A stretch of 64,000 nt of DNA. Source: Corallococcus sp. NCRR (GTDB taxonomy: Bacteria > Myxococcota > Myxococcia > Myxococcales > Myxococcaceae). The number at the start of each line of letters is the position of its first letter. The stretch's first letter is position 1. This document shows, piece by piece, positions 43,306 through 52,428 of the stretch. The translations under genes were made by a program, and so were the position numbers. The stretch spans positions 5,394,001 through 5,458,000 of the forward strand of contig NZ_CP114039.1 of assembly GCF_026965535.1 (NCBI RefSeq), read 5' to 3'. The notes under the pieces were generated by a model, which made no database searches, was not told the DNA's origin, and was given only the letters and a program-made list of their open reading frames with translations.

Positions 43306-44988
43306 TCACCGCTGGATCTGGAAGGAGGGGGAGAGGAACGTCAGGTAGAGCGCCAGCTTCTTCTTGCGGATGAGCGAGTTCGCCCGGCTGTCACCCATGG
43401 CCGTCAGCAGCTTCTGCTCCAGCTCCGGCGCCATCGTGCCGTGCAGCCAGTAGCGGCCCAGGTACGCGACCAGGTCCGTGTTGGTGGACGGCAGGAGGTC
43501 GTAGTCCACGGTGATGCCCGCGTTGGTGGCGGCGCCGGAGTAGAGGAACTCGTGGAGGAAGTTGGCGCGGGCCGTGATGGTGGCCGTGTCCAGGATGGCG
43601 AACTCCGGCCCCACGAGGCCGTCCGCGCCCGGCAGCGGCGCGTTGGGCGGGTAGTAGCTGAACACGGAGGGCGCGCGTGGCACCCACTGGTTCATCGACC
43701 TGCTCCAGGTGCTGAGCTTCAGCCCCGGGTCCTTGGTGGCCGTGTCCAGCGTGGGGTCCAACCAGCGGACCACCTGGGTGACGAACAGCGCGGGCGAGCG
43801 CAGATGTCCGTAGCCGGGCCGCAGCGCCAGGGGCGGCTGGGCGCCGCGCGCCTCCGTGTCCTCCAGGATGGCGCGCACCACCGCCTCCAGGTTGCCGCGC
43901 GTCCCGGTGCCGTCGTTCTTGAAGACGTTGGCCACGCGCCGGACGTAGCCGGGAGTCGGGTTGCTCGTGACCAGGTGCTGGATGAGCTGCTTGCTGATGA
44001 AGGGCGGGACGTTGGCGTCGTTGAAGACGTTGTTCAGCGCCTGCGTCAGGTGCGTGGTGATGGTCCCACCCGCGGTGGTGGTGACACCCCGCAGGAGCAC
44101 CTGCTGGCTCTTGTCGTGGTTGTTGTCGCAGGGCATCAGCGGGTTCTTGTAGTCGGGCGTGCTGTTGGCCGCGCCCCTGGCCGGACACGCCGTGGCGTTC
44201 CAGGTCCAGCCAGACAGCGCGTGCGCGAAGGCCTTCACCTGCTCCTCGCTGTACGCGCGCTGCCGGTTGCCGTTGGCGTCCAGCAGCGGGGTGCCGTCGA
44301 TGTTCAGCTTGTCCGTGCCCAGCGTGAAGAGCTGGAGCATCTCCCGCGCGTAGTTCTCGTTCGGATCAATGGGGTTGCCGTCCCTGTCGAACGCGCGGTT
44401 GTTCGCCATGTCCAGGTAGCGGCCCATGGCGGGGTTCTTCGTCACCTCCTCCAGCAGCGTGCGGAAGTTGCCGAAGGCGTGCTGCGACAGCAGGTTCATG
44501 TACCCCGCGAGCGCCACCTTGGAGTCCGGGTACGGCGTCCTCGTGGACTCCGGGATGCCGTTCTGGGAGACGACGAGGATCTGGCTGAGCGCGAACGCCA
44601 CGCGCTGGCGCAGCTGATCCTCTCCCGTCACCGCGCGCTGGAAGAACTGCGAGCCCAGGTCCTGGGCGCTCTCTCCGTCGTACGGCGCGGCGGGCTGGAG
44701 CGCGAACTGCTCCGTGAGCGACTGGGTGATGCCCACGGCCATCACGTGCTCCACGGTGCCCACCGGCGCGGGGAGCACGGCGCGAGCCAGCTTGGGGCCG
44801 AAGGAGGACTGCTCCAGGAAGCGGATGCTGTTCGCCTCGCCAGGCGTCTCCAGGGACTCCGCGGCCTGTTCGGCCCGGCCCAGGACTTCCTGCTGTTCGG
44901 GGGGAGGGGACTCTGTTGCGGAAGGCCCATCGGCCTGTGTGCAGGACGTGGCACACAAGGCGAGGGCCAGGGCGGTGCGACGGAGCAT
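43306..44988 (-). CDS. DUF1800 family lipoprotein
   Basis: 560 aa from the ATG at 44988, with AGGAGG eight bases upstream. The lipobox is CATSC (Cys about 16). DUF1800 hallmarks: SIRFLEQSSFGP, LRQRVAFALSQILVVS, NYAREMLQLFTLG, and AFAHALSGWTW. Translationally coupled with the DUF1501 gene that follows. The pair is exported by different routes (Sec-lipoprotein and Tat). Confidence 0.92.
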   Translation of the reverse strand: MLRRTALALALCATSCTQADGPSATESPPPEQQEVLGRAEQAAESLETPGEANSIRFLEQSSFGPKLARAVLPAPVGTVEHVMAVGITQSLTEQFALQPAAPYDGESAQDLGSQFFQRAVTGEDQLRQRVAFALSQILVVSQNGIPESTRTPYPDSKVALAGYMNLLSQHAFGNFRTLLEEVTKNPAMGRYLDMANNRAFDRDGNPIDPNENYAREMLQLFTLGTDKLNIDGTPLLDANGNRQRAYSEEQVKAFAHALSGWTWNATACPARGAANSTPDYKNPLMPCDNNHDKSQQVLLRGVTTTAGGTITTHLTQALNNVFNDANVPPFISKQLIQHLVTSNPTPGYVRRVANVFKNDGTGTRGNLEAVVRAILEDTEARGAQPPLALRPGYGHLRSPALFVTQVVRWLDPTLDTATKDPGLKLSTWSRSMNQWVPRAPSVFSYYPPNAPLPGADGLVGPEFAILDTATITARANFLHEFLYSGAATNAGITVDYDLLPSTNTDLVAYLGRYWLHGTMAPELEQKLLTAMGDSRANSLIRKKKLALYLTFLSPSFQIQR

Positions 44989-45191
44989 CCGGTACCTCCT
45001 GGTGACTGCGGGGGTGATCGGCCCCGGAACGCCGGGACCGCGACGTCGGAAAGATTCTAGGTGATAGGTAAATTCATCTAAAGCGGTTTTTTCTGGTTGT
45101 GCCGGAACCATGGGATGCCAGAGGTTTCTTCGCGCCCGGACGCGGGGCTCGGTCCGTATGTCTGGCGACACCGTCTTCCAGCGAGCCCGTG

Positions 45192-46583
45192 ATGCCACCC
45201 GTCCTGCCCTGGTTCTCCGCGCTGCTCCTGGGGGCGCTCTGCGCCTGCGGCGCGCCTGTCCCTTCCGAGGGCACGCCGCCCCTGGGTGAGCAGCTGGATC
45301 CCGCCCTGGCCGCGAGGCTCCGGACCGCGCGCGAGGCCGTGCTGGCGGACACGTGCTTCCGGGAGCACCCGGAGGGGGATGGGTGTGAGTGGGGCGACTT
45401 CGCCTTCGACCCTGGCGCGTTCGCGATGCGCCACGACAGCGGCGAGGCCCTCCTCGTCATCGACGACTTCCCCTCGTTGCCGCTCCGGGCGGTGCGCTAC
45501 CAGAACCGCCTCCGGGGGTATTTCCGGGCGGACGGGCAGGGGCGCCTGGCGCCGGTCTCCTTCTCCTGGCGGCTCCCCGTCACGCTCTACCGGGTGCTCC
45601 AGTCATTCGCGTCGCCGGACTTCCTCCCCGCGGAGCAACTCCGCTCGCTGGAGCCGCTGCTCTCGGAGACGTACCCCGCCCAGGCCAACGCCAGCGCGGG
45701 CCATGGCAGCTTCGTGTTCTCGTTGTTGGTGGAGAACAACCCGCACCAGTCCCTGGTCCTGCTGGACACGTTGCGCTTCCAGACCTTCGCGGCCGAGGAG
45801 TTCTGCGACGCCTCCGGGACGCCCGCGTCCTTCGAGCGCCTCCGGGCGAAGGCCTCGCTCGTCGCGGACGGGCTGCGTGCCCTGATGGCGGAGCACGGCG
45901 TGCGTTACGTCAACCTGAGCTCGGGCGTGACGCTGGCCTCCGTGCGCGAGGACTGGTTGGCGTCCTGCCAGGGGCCTCTTCCCGACGACGGCGTGCTGCG
46001 CGGGAAGCTGGAGGCCTATACGCCCATCTATTCCGCGCTCTTCCACACGCCGGGCGTCTTCACGGCCCAGGCCGCCATCGACGCCGTCAGCCCCGAGGAC
46101 AATCCCTTCGACTTCGCGTCGGAGGCGTTTCCCAACCGGCTGCGGGTGGGGTTCTTCACGGTGCTCGAGTCCGGACTGGACGCGGAGGGCCAGGGCTCGC
46201 ATGCGTCCCTCGGCGGTTGGCCGGGACGGGCCAACGTGGACCTGTATGTGAATACGGGCGTGCTGCCCCAGCGGCCCTTCGAGCACAACCGGACGCCGCT
46301 GCTCCAGGTGGATGCCTTTGGCGTGGACATCCTGCCCATCACCCGGGCCACCACGTCCTGGGTCGCGCCCCTGGCCCTCTCCCGGTTCATCCACGCGCGG
46401 TCCTCGCACTTCGCGGGGCAGGCGCTGTCGGACGCGCTGATCCATCAGGTGATGGAGCGGATGCTGCCGCCGCGCTGCGCGGGCCTGCCCGGGGGCTCCT
46501 GCATCTACCAGGACCCGCTGCTGCACGGGCAGACGGAGGCGGTCCGGCTCAACTATCGCTCGCGGGAGTACACCGCGCCCTGA
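45192..46583 (+). CDS. Hypothetical lipoprotein
   Basis: 463 aa. Signal peptide with a lipobox-like LCAC (Cys 19). A mature chain of mixed alpha/beta composition contains no motif I recognise. It is rich in aromatic residues and has several Cys (CFREHPEGDGCEW; PPRCAGLPGGSC), suggesting disulfides outside the cytoplasm. The AT-rich stretch at 45055-45095 may hold the promoter. Confidence 0.7.
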   Translation: MPPVLPWFSALLLGALCACGAPVPSEGTPPLGEQLDPALAARLRTAREAVLADTCFREHPEGDGCEWGDFAFDPGAFAMRHDSGEALLVIDDFPSLPLRAVRYQNRLRGYFRADGQGRLAPVSFSWRLPVTLYRVLQSFASPDFLPAEQLRSLEPLLSETYPAQANASAGHGSFVFSLLVENNPHQSLVLLDTLRFQTFAAEEFCDASGTPASFERLRAKASLVADGLRALMAEHGVRYVNLSSGVTLASVREDWLASCQGPLPDDGVLRGKLEAYTPIYSALFHTPGVFTAQAAIDAVSPEDNPFDFASEAFPNRLRVGFFTVLESGLDAEGQGSHASLGGWPGRANVDLYVNTGVLPQRPFEHNRTPLLQVDAFGVDILPITRATTSWVAPLALSRFIHARSSHFAGQALSDALIHQVMERMLPPRCAGLPGGSCIYQDPLLHGQTEAVRLNYRSREYTAP

Positions 46584-46620
46584 GTGCTCCCGGCGGGGCG
46601 CGATGGTGTAGGAAGGTCTC

Positions 46621-47241
46621 GTGACGTCTCGAAGCCTTCCCACGCGCCCCATCGCCACGGCCGCCTTCCAGGGCGTGACGCTGCTCTTCTTCGCGGGCTG
46701 CGCCGCGTGGCTCGTGCGCGAGTCGCGGGAGCTGGGAGGCCGTCCCGGGATGATGGCGCTGGGCGTGGCGGTGGCCTCGGCGGGCCTGGCGCTCGTGGCG
46801 CTGGGGGCGCTCGTGGGGCTCTTGCGCGGCGGGAGGCTCCTGGCGCTGCGCTCGCGCGCGGAGATGGGCTCCTATGCGCTGGTGCTCGCGACCATGGCCG
46901 TGCTGGCGCTGGTGGGCCTGCGGCTCTTCTCCTCGGAGGGGCGGCCCGCGCTGGCCACGTTCTGCCTGGGCGTCGCCGGGTGGCTCGCGGGCGTGGGCCT
47001 GCATGGCGTGCCCGCGCTGTTCCTGGGGCCCACGGGCTTCATTGATTCGCTGGGGCGGCGCACGCCGTTCTCCCGGCTGGAGTGGTTCACGCTCCAGCGG
47101 GAGAAGGGAGACCTGCCCCGCGTGCGCCTCCAGGCGGGGCACGGGACGCGGCTGCTGCTGTCCTCGCGGCTCGCGAGCTCGGACGAGGACGCGGTGCGGA
47201 CCGCGCTCGTCGGCGCGGGCCTTATTTCCCGGCGGAAGTAG
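46621..47241 (+). CDS. Integral membrane protein, PH-like tail
   Basis: 206 aa; GTG start with GGAAGG upstream. Four hydrophobic segments (about 13-30, 43-67, 82-100, 110-130) precede a cytosolic tail, SRLEWFTLQREKGDLPRVRLQAG, that resembles the bacterial PH-like domains of DUF304 proteins. Family otherwise not recognised. Its last 20 bases overlap the convergent gene. Confidence 0.65.
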   Translation: MTSRSLPTRPIATAAFQGVTLLFFAGCAAWLVRESRELGGRPGMMALGVAVASAGLALVALGALVGLLRGGRLLALRSRAEMGSYALVLATMAVLALVGLRLFSSEGRPALATFCLGVAGWLAGVGLHGVPALFLGPTGFIDSLGRRTPFSRLEWFTLQREKGDLPRVRLQAGHGTRLLLSSRLASSDEDAVRTALVGAGLISRRK

Positions 47242-47818
47242 CGTCGTTCCACGGGTCTCCGCCCACGCCGAAGGCCTCCAGCCGGAAGGACTGCGTGCCG
47301 GAGACGCTCACCAGGCCCAGCACCGGGACGCTGGGGGACCACTGGGCGATGGTGCCTCCGGCGTACGAGTACTCGGACACCGCCAGCTTCTTGCCGGCGA
47401 TGGTCTCCGTCGTCTCGCGCAGCGGGTGGGGCCGCCGGTCGGCGCCGGGTTTGTTGAACGGCGCGGGCGTGTCGTTCGGCGGACGGCCGGGCACGCGCAA
47501 GCGCATGAGCAGCACGCTCTTCGCGCTGAAGCGCTCGCCCTCCACCAGGAAGTCGAAGCCCACGCGTCCGGCGGCGGGCACGTCGAGCTCGAGGAGGACC
47601 CACCGGCCGCGCTTGCCTTCATGCCGTCCCGCCCCGCCCAGCTTGATGACGAACTGCGGAGGCCCGTCCGGCGACGTGTTCACGTAGCGCGCCCAGCCGC
47701 CTTCACGCACGACCAGCGGCAGGCCGAACAACGCATCCGGCGCGCTGTCCTGCGCCCGCGCGGGCAGGGCCCCCAGGCCCACGAGCAGCAACGCGAACAG
47801 CGTCAGGAGCCGTCCCAT
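47222..47818 (-). CDS. Exported hypothetical protein, divergent to a related gene
   Basis: 198 aa from the ATG at 47818. Signal peptide (residues 1-22, ending ARAQ). The mature domain is beta-rich, with GGWARYVNTSPDGPPQFVI and a late VPVLGLVSVSGTQSFRL. The neighbour at 47871 shows the same layout (GTWVEYTV, then VPVFGVESLRDADV), so the two look like diverged paralogues. Periplasmic; function unknown. Confidence 0.65.
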   Translation of the reverse strand: MGRLLTLFALLLVGLGALPARAQDSAPDALFGLPLVVREGGWARYVNTSPDGPPQFVIKLGGAGRHEGKRGRWVLLELDVPAAGRVGFDFLVEGERFSAKSVLLMRLRVPGRPPNDTPAPFNKPGADRRPHPLRETTETIAGKKLAVSEYSYAGGTIAQWSPSVPVLGLVSVSGTQSFRLEAFGVGGDPWNDATSAGK

Positions 47819-47870
47819 GTGTCCCCCGGACTTGTCCGGCGTGGAGCCCCGGACCGATAGTGCTGTTCCC

Positions 47871-48614
47871 ATGCGCCGCCTCCTGTGTCCCGTGTGCACC
47901 GCCGTGCTGCTCTCCGCCACGCCGGCCACCTCCGCCGCGCCCGACGCGGGCCTCGCCCCCGCCCCGCCCACCGCGGCGGCGGCTCCTTCCGACGCGGGAA
48001 CGCCCACCCCCGCGGATCCGCCCATCGCCCCCGAGCGCCTCTCGGAGGCGCGCGCCCTGGTGCCACCCCTGCTGCTCTACGGCCAGCTCCAGCCCGTCGT
48101 GGGCACGTGGGTGGAATACACCGTCCGTTCGAAGCAGGTCACCTTCCCCGTGCGCGCCGCCATCGTGGGCGAGACGCCGCGCGAACGCGACACGCTCTAC
48201 CAGGTGGAGCTGGACTACCAGACATCCCCCCGCGCCCTCATCATCGCCTGGGTGGCTCGCGCCGGGACGGGCCGCGCCATGGTGGAGCGGCTGGCCATCA
48301 CCGTGCCGCCCAACACCCCCGTCGCCATTCCGGTGGACCTCGTCGCGGACCACGCCGGGCTCCGGGGAGCGCTCGTCCGCCAGCGCGACACCGACGTGCG
48401 CGAAGGCCCCTTCGCCGGCAAGGGCCACGAGCAGACCTTCCGCCTGGAGTCCGGTCAGCGGATGACCGTGGTGACGGCGGCCCGGGTGCCGGTGTTCGGC
48501 GTGGAGTCCCTGCGCGACGCGGACGTCACCTGGACGGCGCGGAAGAGCGGCACCGGGGCGAAGCCCACGCTGGACTCGGTGCCGCTGATGCTGCCCCGGA
48601 TGCCCGTGCCCTGA
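47871..48614 (+). CDS. Exported hypothetical protein, paralogue-like partner of 47222-47818
   Basis: 247 aa from the ATG at 47871. Signal peptide (residues 1-19), a Pro/Ala-rich linker to about residue 50, then a beta-rich domain like that of the divergent gene. Only 52 bases separate the two starts, so they share a compact bidirectional promoter. Family not recognised. Confidence 0.65.
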   Translation: MRRLLCPVCTAVLLSATPATSAAPDAGLAPAPPTAAAAPSDAGTPTPADPPIAPERLSEARALVPPLLLYGQLQPVVGTWVEYTVRSKQVTFPVRAAIVGETPRERDTLYQVELDYQTSPRALIIAWVARAGTGRAMVERLAITVPPNTPVAIPVDLVADHAGLRGALVRQRDTDVREGPFAGKGHEQTFRLESGQRMTVVTAARVPVFGVESLRDADVTWTARKSGTGAKPTLDSVPLMLPRMPVP

Positions 48615-48630
48615 CCCCTGCGCACCCGCC

Positions 48631-48831
48631 TCAGCCGAACGGGTAGCCCAGCACGCAGTAGAAGCCGCGGATGTAGATGGTGAGCGCCGCGAACATCTCT
48701 GGCGCGAACGTGGTGATGGCGCCCACGCCGAACATGAACGCCATCAGCATCACCGTGAACTCCGCCATGGCCTGCCCCCGCGAGCGGGGACGCCGCATCC
48801 ACCGGTAGCCACGCGACAACCAGCCATTCAT
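48631..48831 (-). CDS. Small Flp/TadE-like pilin-type protein
   Basis: 66 aa. RSRGQAMAEFTVMLMAFMFG has the G-x4-E arrangement of class III (prepilin-like) signals: a basic leader, Gly-Gln, Glu at +5-like position, then a hydrophobic helix. It is the last gene of the Tad-type operon and its ATG overlaps the preceding stop. Likely a minor pilin or pseudopilin. Confidence 0.65.
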   Translation of the reverse strand: MNGWLSRGYRWMRRPRSRGQAMAEFTVMLMAFMFGVGAITTFAPEMFAALTIYIRGFYCVLGYPFG

Positions 48832-49685
48832 CGATTCGACTCCTGGGGAAGGGGAGCACGCTCGAGCACGAACGTGATGAGGGATTCGGGGGGGCCGTCC
48901 TTGTCGAGCGGCGCCAGCGTCAGCGACAGCCGCTCACCCGCGCGCTCGAAGTCGAGCACCTCCACGCCGCGCGAGAACCGCCGGCCCGAGGGCGCGTAGC
49001 CACGGGAGGGCAGCTGCGCCCGGTAGAACTCCGCGAGCATCTGGGGCGTGCCATGCGCCACCTGCGTGAGCGTGGTGCTGCCCGCGCTCAGGCCTTCGTT
49101 GCCTTCGTCCACGCGCAGCACCGTCACCGCGCCTGGAGGCTGCGGCAGCGACGCGGGCGCCGTGCCCTGCAGGTGGATGCCCTCGCGCGCCTCCACCAGC
49201 GAGGGGAACACGAGCGTGCGCGTCGTGGCGCCGCCCACGCGGATGGTGGTGACGGCCACCAGCGCGCCCAGCCGCTCGTCGTAGTAGTTCACGGAGCCGC
49301 CGCCCGCGCCGTCGTCCTGCGTGACGATGTGGCGGCCCCGCAGCCGGAACTCCCGCGCGTAGAACTCCAGCACCTCGCCCGGCGGGTGGTCCGTCTCGAA
49401 GTAGAGCATCTCCATGGGGCTGCCGTTGGTCACCAGCCGGCCCATGGGCACCATCACCGCGCCGGGGAAGGGCGGGATGACCCGCGTCACCCGGCCCACG
49501 CCCGCATCCGGAAACGGCGGCGCCGGGGGCAGGGCGATCTCCGGCGAGGCGGGCGGCCTCGCAGGGGCCTCCGTCGCCGGGGCCGGAGGGTCCTTCAAGA
49601 GCGCGGCGGTGGCCACGAGCGCGAGCAACCCGCCCAGTCCCAGCCAGCGCGTGAGCGCGCCCGTGCGGTCCGTCAGCCCGCTCAT
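48828..49685 (-). CDS. Single-pass membrane protein of the Tad-type operon
   Basis: 285 aa from the ATG at 49685 (ATGA overlap with the gene before). One N-terminal transmembrane helix (about 14-32), a Pro-rich linker, then two similar alpha/beta repeats (MEMLYFETDHPPGEVLEFYAREF, shortened: PPGEVLEFYAREF; and GTPQMLAEFYRAQLPSRGY). The domain faces the periplasm. It is probably an accessory subunit of the pilus-like apparatus; family not recognised. Confidence 0.75.
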   Translation of the reverse strand: MSGLTDRTGALTRWLGLGGLLALVATAALLKDPPAPATEAPARPPASPEIALPPAPPFPDAGVGRVTRVIPPFPGAVMVPMGRLVTNGSPMEMLYFETDHPPGEVLEFYAREFRLRGRHIVTQDDGAGGGSVNYYDERLGALVAVTTIRVGGATTRTLVFPSLVEAREGIHLQGTAPASLPQPPGAVTVLRVDEGNEGLSAGSTTLTQVAHGTPQMLAEFYRAQLPSRGYAPSGRRFSRGVEVLDFERAGERLSLTLAPLDKDGPPESLITFVLERAPLPQESNR

Positions 49686-50767
49686 GGGGTGCAGGCGTCG
49701 CTGTTGTAGCGGAAGTACGCCGCCGCCGCCGTCGTGGACTGCGTGTAGACGGACTCCGGCTGGTTGGAGATGATCGCGCCCTGGAAGAAGTTCCCCCGGC
49801 ACCGGTAGGAGCGCATGGGCCAGTTGTCGCCCCGGCCTCCGGAGTTGGAGAGGCCGCGCTTCGTGCGGATGTCGTTGGGCTCGCAGTTGCCGTAGCAGTA
49901 GCTGGTGTCGTTGCGCCAGTAGGCGGCCTGGAGCACGTCACCGGGCACCGTGCGCGTCGGCCGGACCGCGTTGAAACGGCCCGCGTCTGGCACCGCGCGG
50001 ATGAGCACGGACTGGCGGATGTATTCGTCGGAGAAGGGGAAGTCGAGCCCCAGCACGGACAGCACCGCCGAGATGGAGTTCATGGCCCCGCCGCTGACGC
50101 CCGCGTAGACAATCTTGCTGGAGCGGTCATGCGTGAGCTGCTCCACGCGCGGATACGTCTGCGACGGAGCGTCCCCTGGCCCCCACGCCTTCCACGTGTC
50201 GTGGAAGAGGTAGAAGTGCTCCTGGAAGTTCAGGTCCAGCTGGTTGCCGTCGAAGCCGGTCGTGTAGAGGGCCACTTCCCGGGGGATGATGTGGTTGACC
50301 ATCCGGACCCGCACGTCCGCCTGGACCGCTCCCACGCTGGGGTCGAACCCCATGTCCTGGACCAGCTGCTCCGGCGAGCCGCCCAGCGCGCCAATGGCCG
50401 CGCCCGCGATGCCGCCCACGCCGGCCTGCCCGCCCATCTTGGACATCTCCACGCCTTCGAGCGGCGCGTCCGCGTTCTGGGCCTGCACCTGGATCGTGAG
50501 GCCGTTGCGGTAGGCCGTGCCCAGGGTTCCCGTCTTGGTGGAGCCATCCAGGTCCTGGTAGCGCTGGCGCGCCTCCGCCGCGATGGTGGAGACGTCCTGG
50601 CGCATGGTGCGCTCGAAGGCCACGAAGCGCGCCAGCTCCGCCATCTTGATGCGCGCGCGCTGCACCTCCCAGAAGTAGTTCGCCCAGAGGACGAGCACGA
50701 CGAGCAGCGGCGCCAGCAGCGCCAGCTCCACCGTCGCCGCTCCCCGCGATGCGCGGCTCCGGCGCAT
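49682..50767 (-). CDS. TadE-like pilus assembly protein
   Basis: 361 aa from the ATG at 50767, overlapping the preceding stop (TGATG). SRGAATVELALLAPLLVVLVLWA is the TadE-type N-terminal class III signal and helix; here its core is GAATVELALLAPLL. A large periplasmic domain with several Cys follows (SYCYGNCEPND; RCRGNF; DACTP). Much longer than typical TadE (about 200 aa), so it may be a specialised minor pilin. Confidence 0.8.
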   Translation of the reverse strand: MRRSRASRGAATVELALLAPLLVVLVLWANYFWEVQRARIKMAELARFVAFERTMRQDVSTIAAEARQRYQDLDGSTKTGTLGTAYRNGLTIQVQAQNADAPLEGVEMSKMGGQAGVGGIAGAAIGALGGSPEQLVQDMGFDPSVGAVQADVRVRMVNHIIPREVALYTTGFDGNQLDLNFQEHFYLFHDTWKAWGPGDAPSQTYPRVEQLTHDRSSKIVYAGVSGGAMNSISAVLSVLGLDFPFSDEYIRQSVLIRAVPDAGRFNAVRPTRTVPGDVLQAAYWRNDTSYCYGNCEPNDIRTKRGLSNSGGRGDNWPMRSYRCRGNFFQGAIISNQPESVYTQSTTAAAAYFRYNSDACTP

Positions 50768-52392
50768 CAGTAGTTGATGCCTTGAATGAGCCATTCGCTG
50801 TCCTCCCATGCGGGCACCAGCCACTTGAGGTGATCCGCGTCCCAGTGCGTCTGCACGGGCGCCAGGCGCGCGGTCCAGAGCGGGTTGAAGAAGTTGGGCT
50901 CCTCCTTCCACGCGTTGGGGCGGTGATAGATGGCGCGGCCCACCGCCATGGCCATCATGCCGCCCGTGCGCTGGCGGAAGTCCGCCGCGTAGCCGTCCTG
51001 CTTGCCGCCCACGTACTCCCAGGTCATGTCCAGGTACGACTCGCGGATGCCCTCGTCGTTGTTCTCCGCGGTGTTGTACTTGCCGTCGCCGCTGCCCTCC
51101 ATGAACGCGTTGTTCTTCAGGTTCTCCAGCTCGTAGACGGGCTTCTTGCCGGACTTCTCCGCGCCCATGTCCTTGCCCAGGACGATGAGGTTGCACGGGT
51201 AGCCGAAGTGGTTCTGCCGGGGGCTGACGAAGCTGGTGTCGGACGTGATGAACGGCGTGATGCCCAGCCACGGGTGGTGGTCATCCGTCTTGTTGCTGCC
51301 GTATTCCTGGTGGAAGCCGCCCCGGTTGTCCGCCGCCGCCCGGAAGCGCAGCCGGAAGACGTCGCTCCAGCCGAACAGGAAGCAGGTGGGGCGCACCTCG
51401 ATGCGGATGTCGTCCGATGCGAAGAGCTGATCCTTGCGGTTGTTCTCGAAGTTCTCGTCGAAGCTCTTGATCTGGCTGTCCGCCGTCTTGCGGATGCGCA
51501 GCTGGCCAATGACGACGCACAGGTTGAACTCCCACCTGCGGCCAATGAGGATGGGCCCCTGGCCCTCGGCCGTCCACGGCCGGCGCACGCCGTTGGCCAG
51601 GTTGCCCATCAGCAGGCGGTACTTGGCCATGTTCGGATCCGACAGCTTGTTGCCCGTCACCAGCTTGCCCCGCGTGAGCATGCCGGTGGGGTCCACGCCC
51701 ATGGTGGGGCTGCTGCTGAAGGGGCCGTCGTCCAGCACGTGCAGGAAGTTCTTGGCGTTGGAGTAGTTGATGTCGCTCGGGTTGCCGAACAGCGAGGACA
51801 CGGACGCGTTGTTGAAGGACTGCCCGGAGTCCATGTCCTCGGTGACCTCCGCCCGAGGGTCGGTCTTCGCGATGACGTCCCCGTGCCCCTTCGTGGTGTA
51901 GAGGTCGAAGAGGGTGCCCGTGAGCATGGCCTCCTGGGCCAGCCAGAGCGCGATGTTGAGCGCTGTGATGACGGGGATGAGCAGTCGTGAGACGGTCTCC
52001 ACCGTCACCTTCCAGGCATCTATCGCCGTCTTCACGGCCGTGAAGATGGCGCCAATGCCGGGGATGTATTGCAGGTACTTGGCCGCGACGCCGATGGTGC
52101 GGTCCAGGTACACCGCGTGGCTCACGTAGGACATCAGCGTGAGCATCGCGGAGTAGTGCACGATCATCGCGCGGTTGGTGTACGCGAGGAAGTTGTAGGC
52201 CCGCGCCTCCTTCACCGCCAGCGAGTACGCCTGCGCGTCCGCGGCGTCCTGCAGCTTGATCTTCTCGTAGACGCCCTGGCCAATGCCCACCGACGTCATG
52301 ATGGTGACGGCCAGCACCAGCATGACCACCACCCCAAGCACCATGGCCTGCCCGCGCTCGTCGCGCCGCAGTCTTCGCAAGATCCGAAACAT
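50767..52392 (-). CDS. TadG-like Flp pilus-associated protein
   Basis: 541 aa. ERGQAMVLGVVVMLVLAVTI, then KIKLQDAADAQAYSLAV, is the N-terminal signature of the TadG/TadE-like DUF2134 group, where LQ-AADAAAxA is conserved. A further amphipathic region sits at about 95-160. The long C-terminal domain is periplasmic and not recognised. Preceded by TadE at 36 bases and coupled to the next gene. Confidence 0.82.
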   Translation of the reverse strand: MFRILRRLRRDERGQAMVLGVVVMLVLAVTIMTSVGIGQGVYEKIKLQDAADAQAYSLAVKEARAYNFLAYTNRAMIVHYSAMLTLMSYVSHAVYLDRTIGVAAKYLQYIPGIGAIFTAVKTAIDAWKVTVETVSRLLIPVITALNIALWLAQEAMLTGTLFDLYTTKGHGDVIAKTDPRAEVTEDMDSGQSFNNASVSSLFGNPSDINYSNAKNFLHVLDDGPFSSSPTMGVDPTGMLTRGKLVTGNKLSDPNMAKYRLLMGNLANGVRRPWTAEGQGPILIGRRWEFNLCVVIGQLRIRKTADSQIKSFDENFENNRKDQLFASDDIRIEVRPTCFLFGWSDVFRLRFRAAADNRGGFHQEYGSNKTDDHHPWLGITPFITSDTSFVSPRQNHFGYPCNLIVLGKDMGAEKSGKKPVYELENLKNNAFMEGSGDGKYNTAENNDEGIRESYLDMTWEYVGGKQDGYAADFRQRTGGMMAMAVGRAIYHRPNAWKEEPNFFNPLWTARLAPVQTHWDADHLKWLVPAWEDSEWLIQGINY

Positions 52393-52428
52393 CCGAGGGG
52401 GTCCTTCTGGCTGTCGCCGGGGGAGGCG

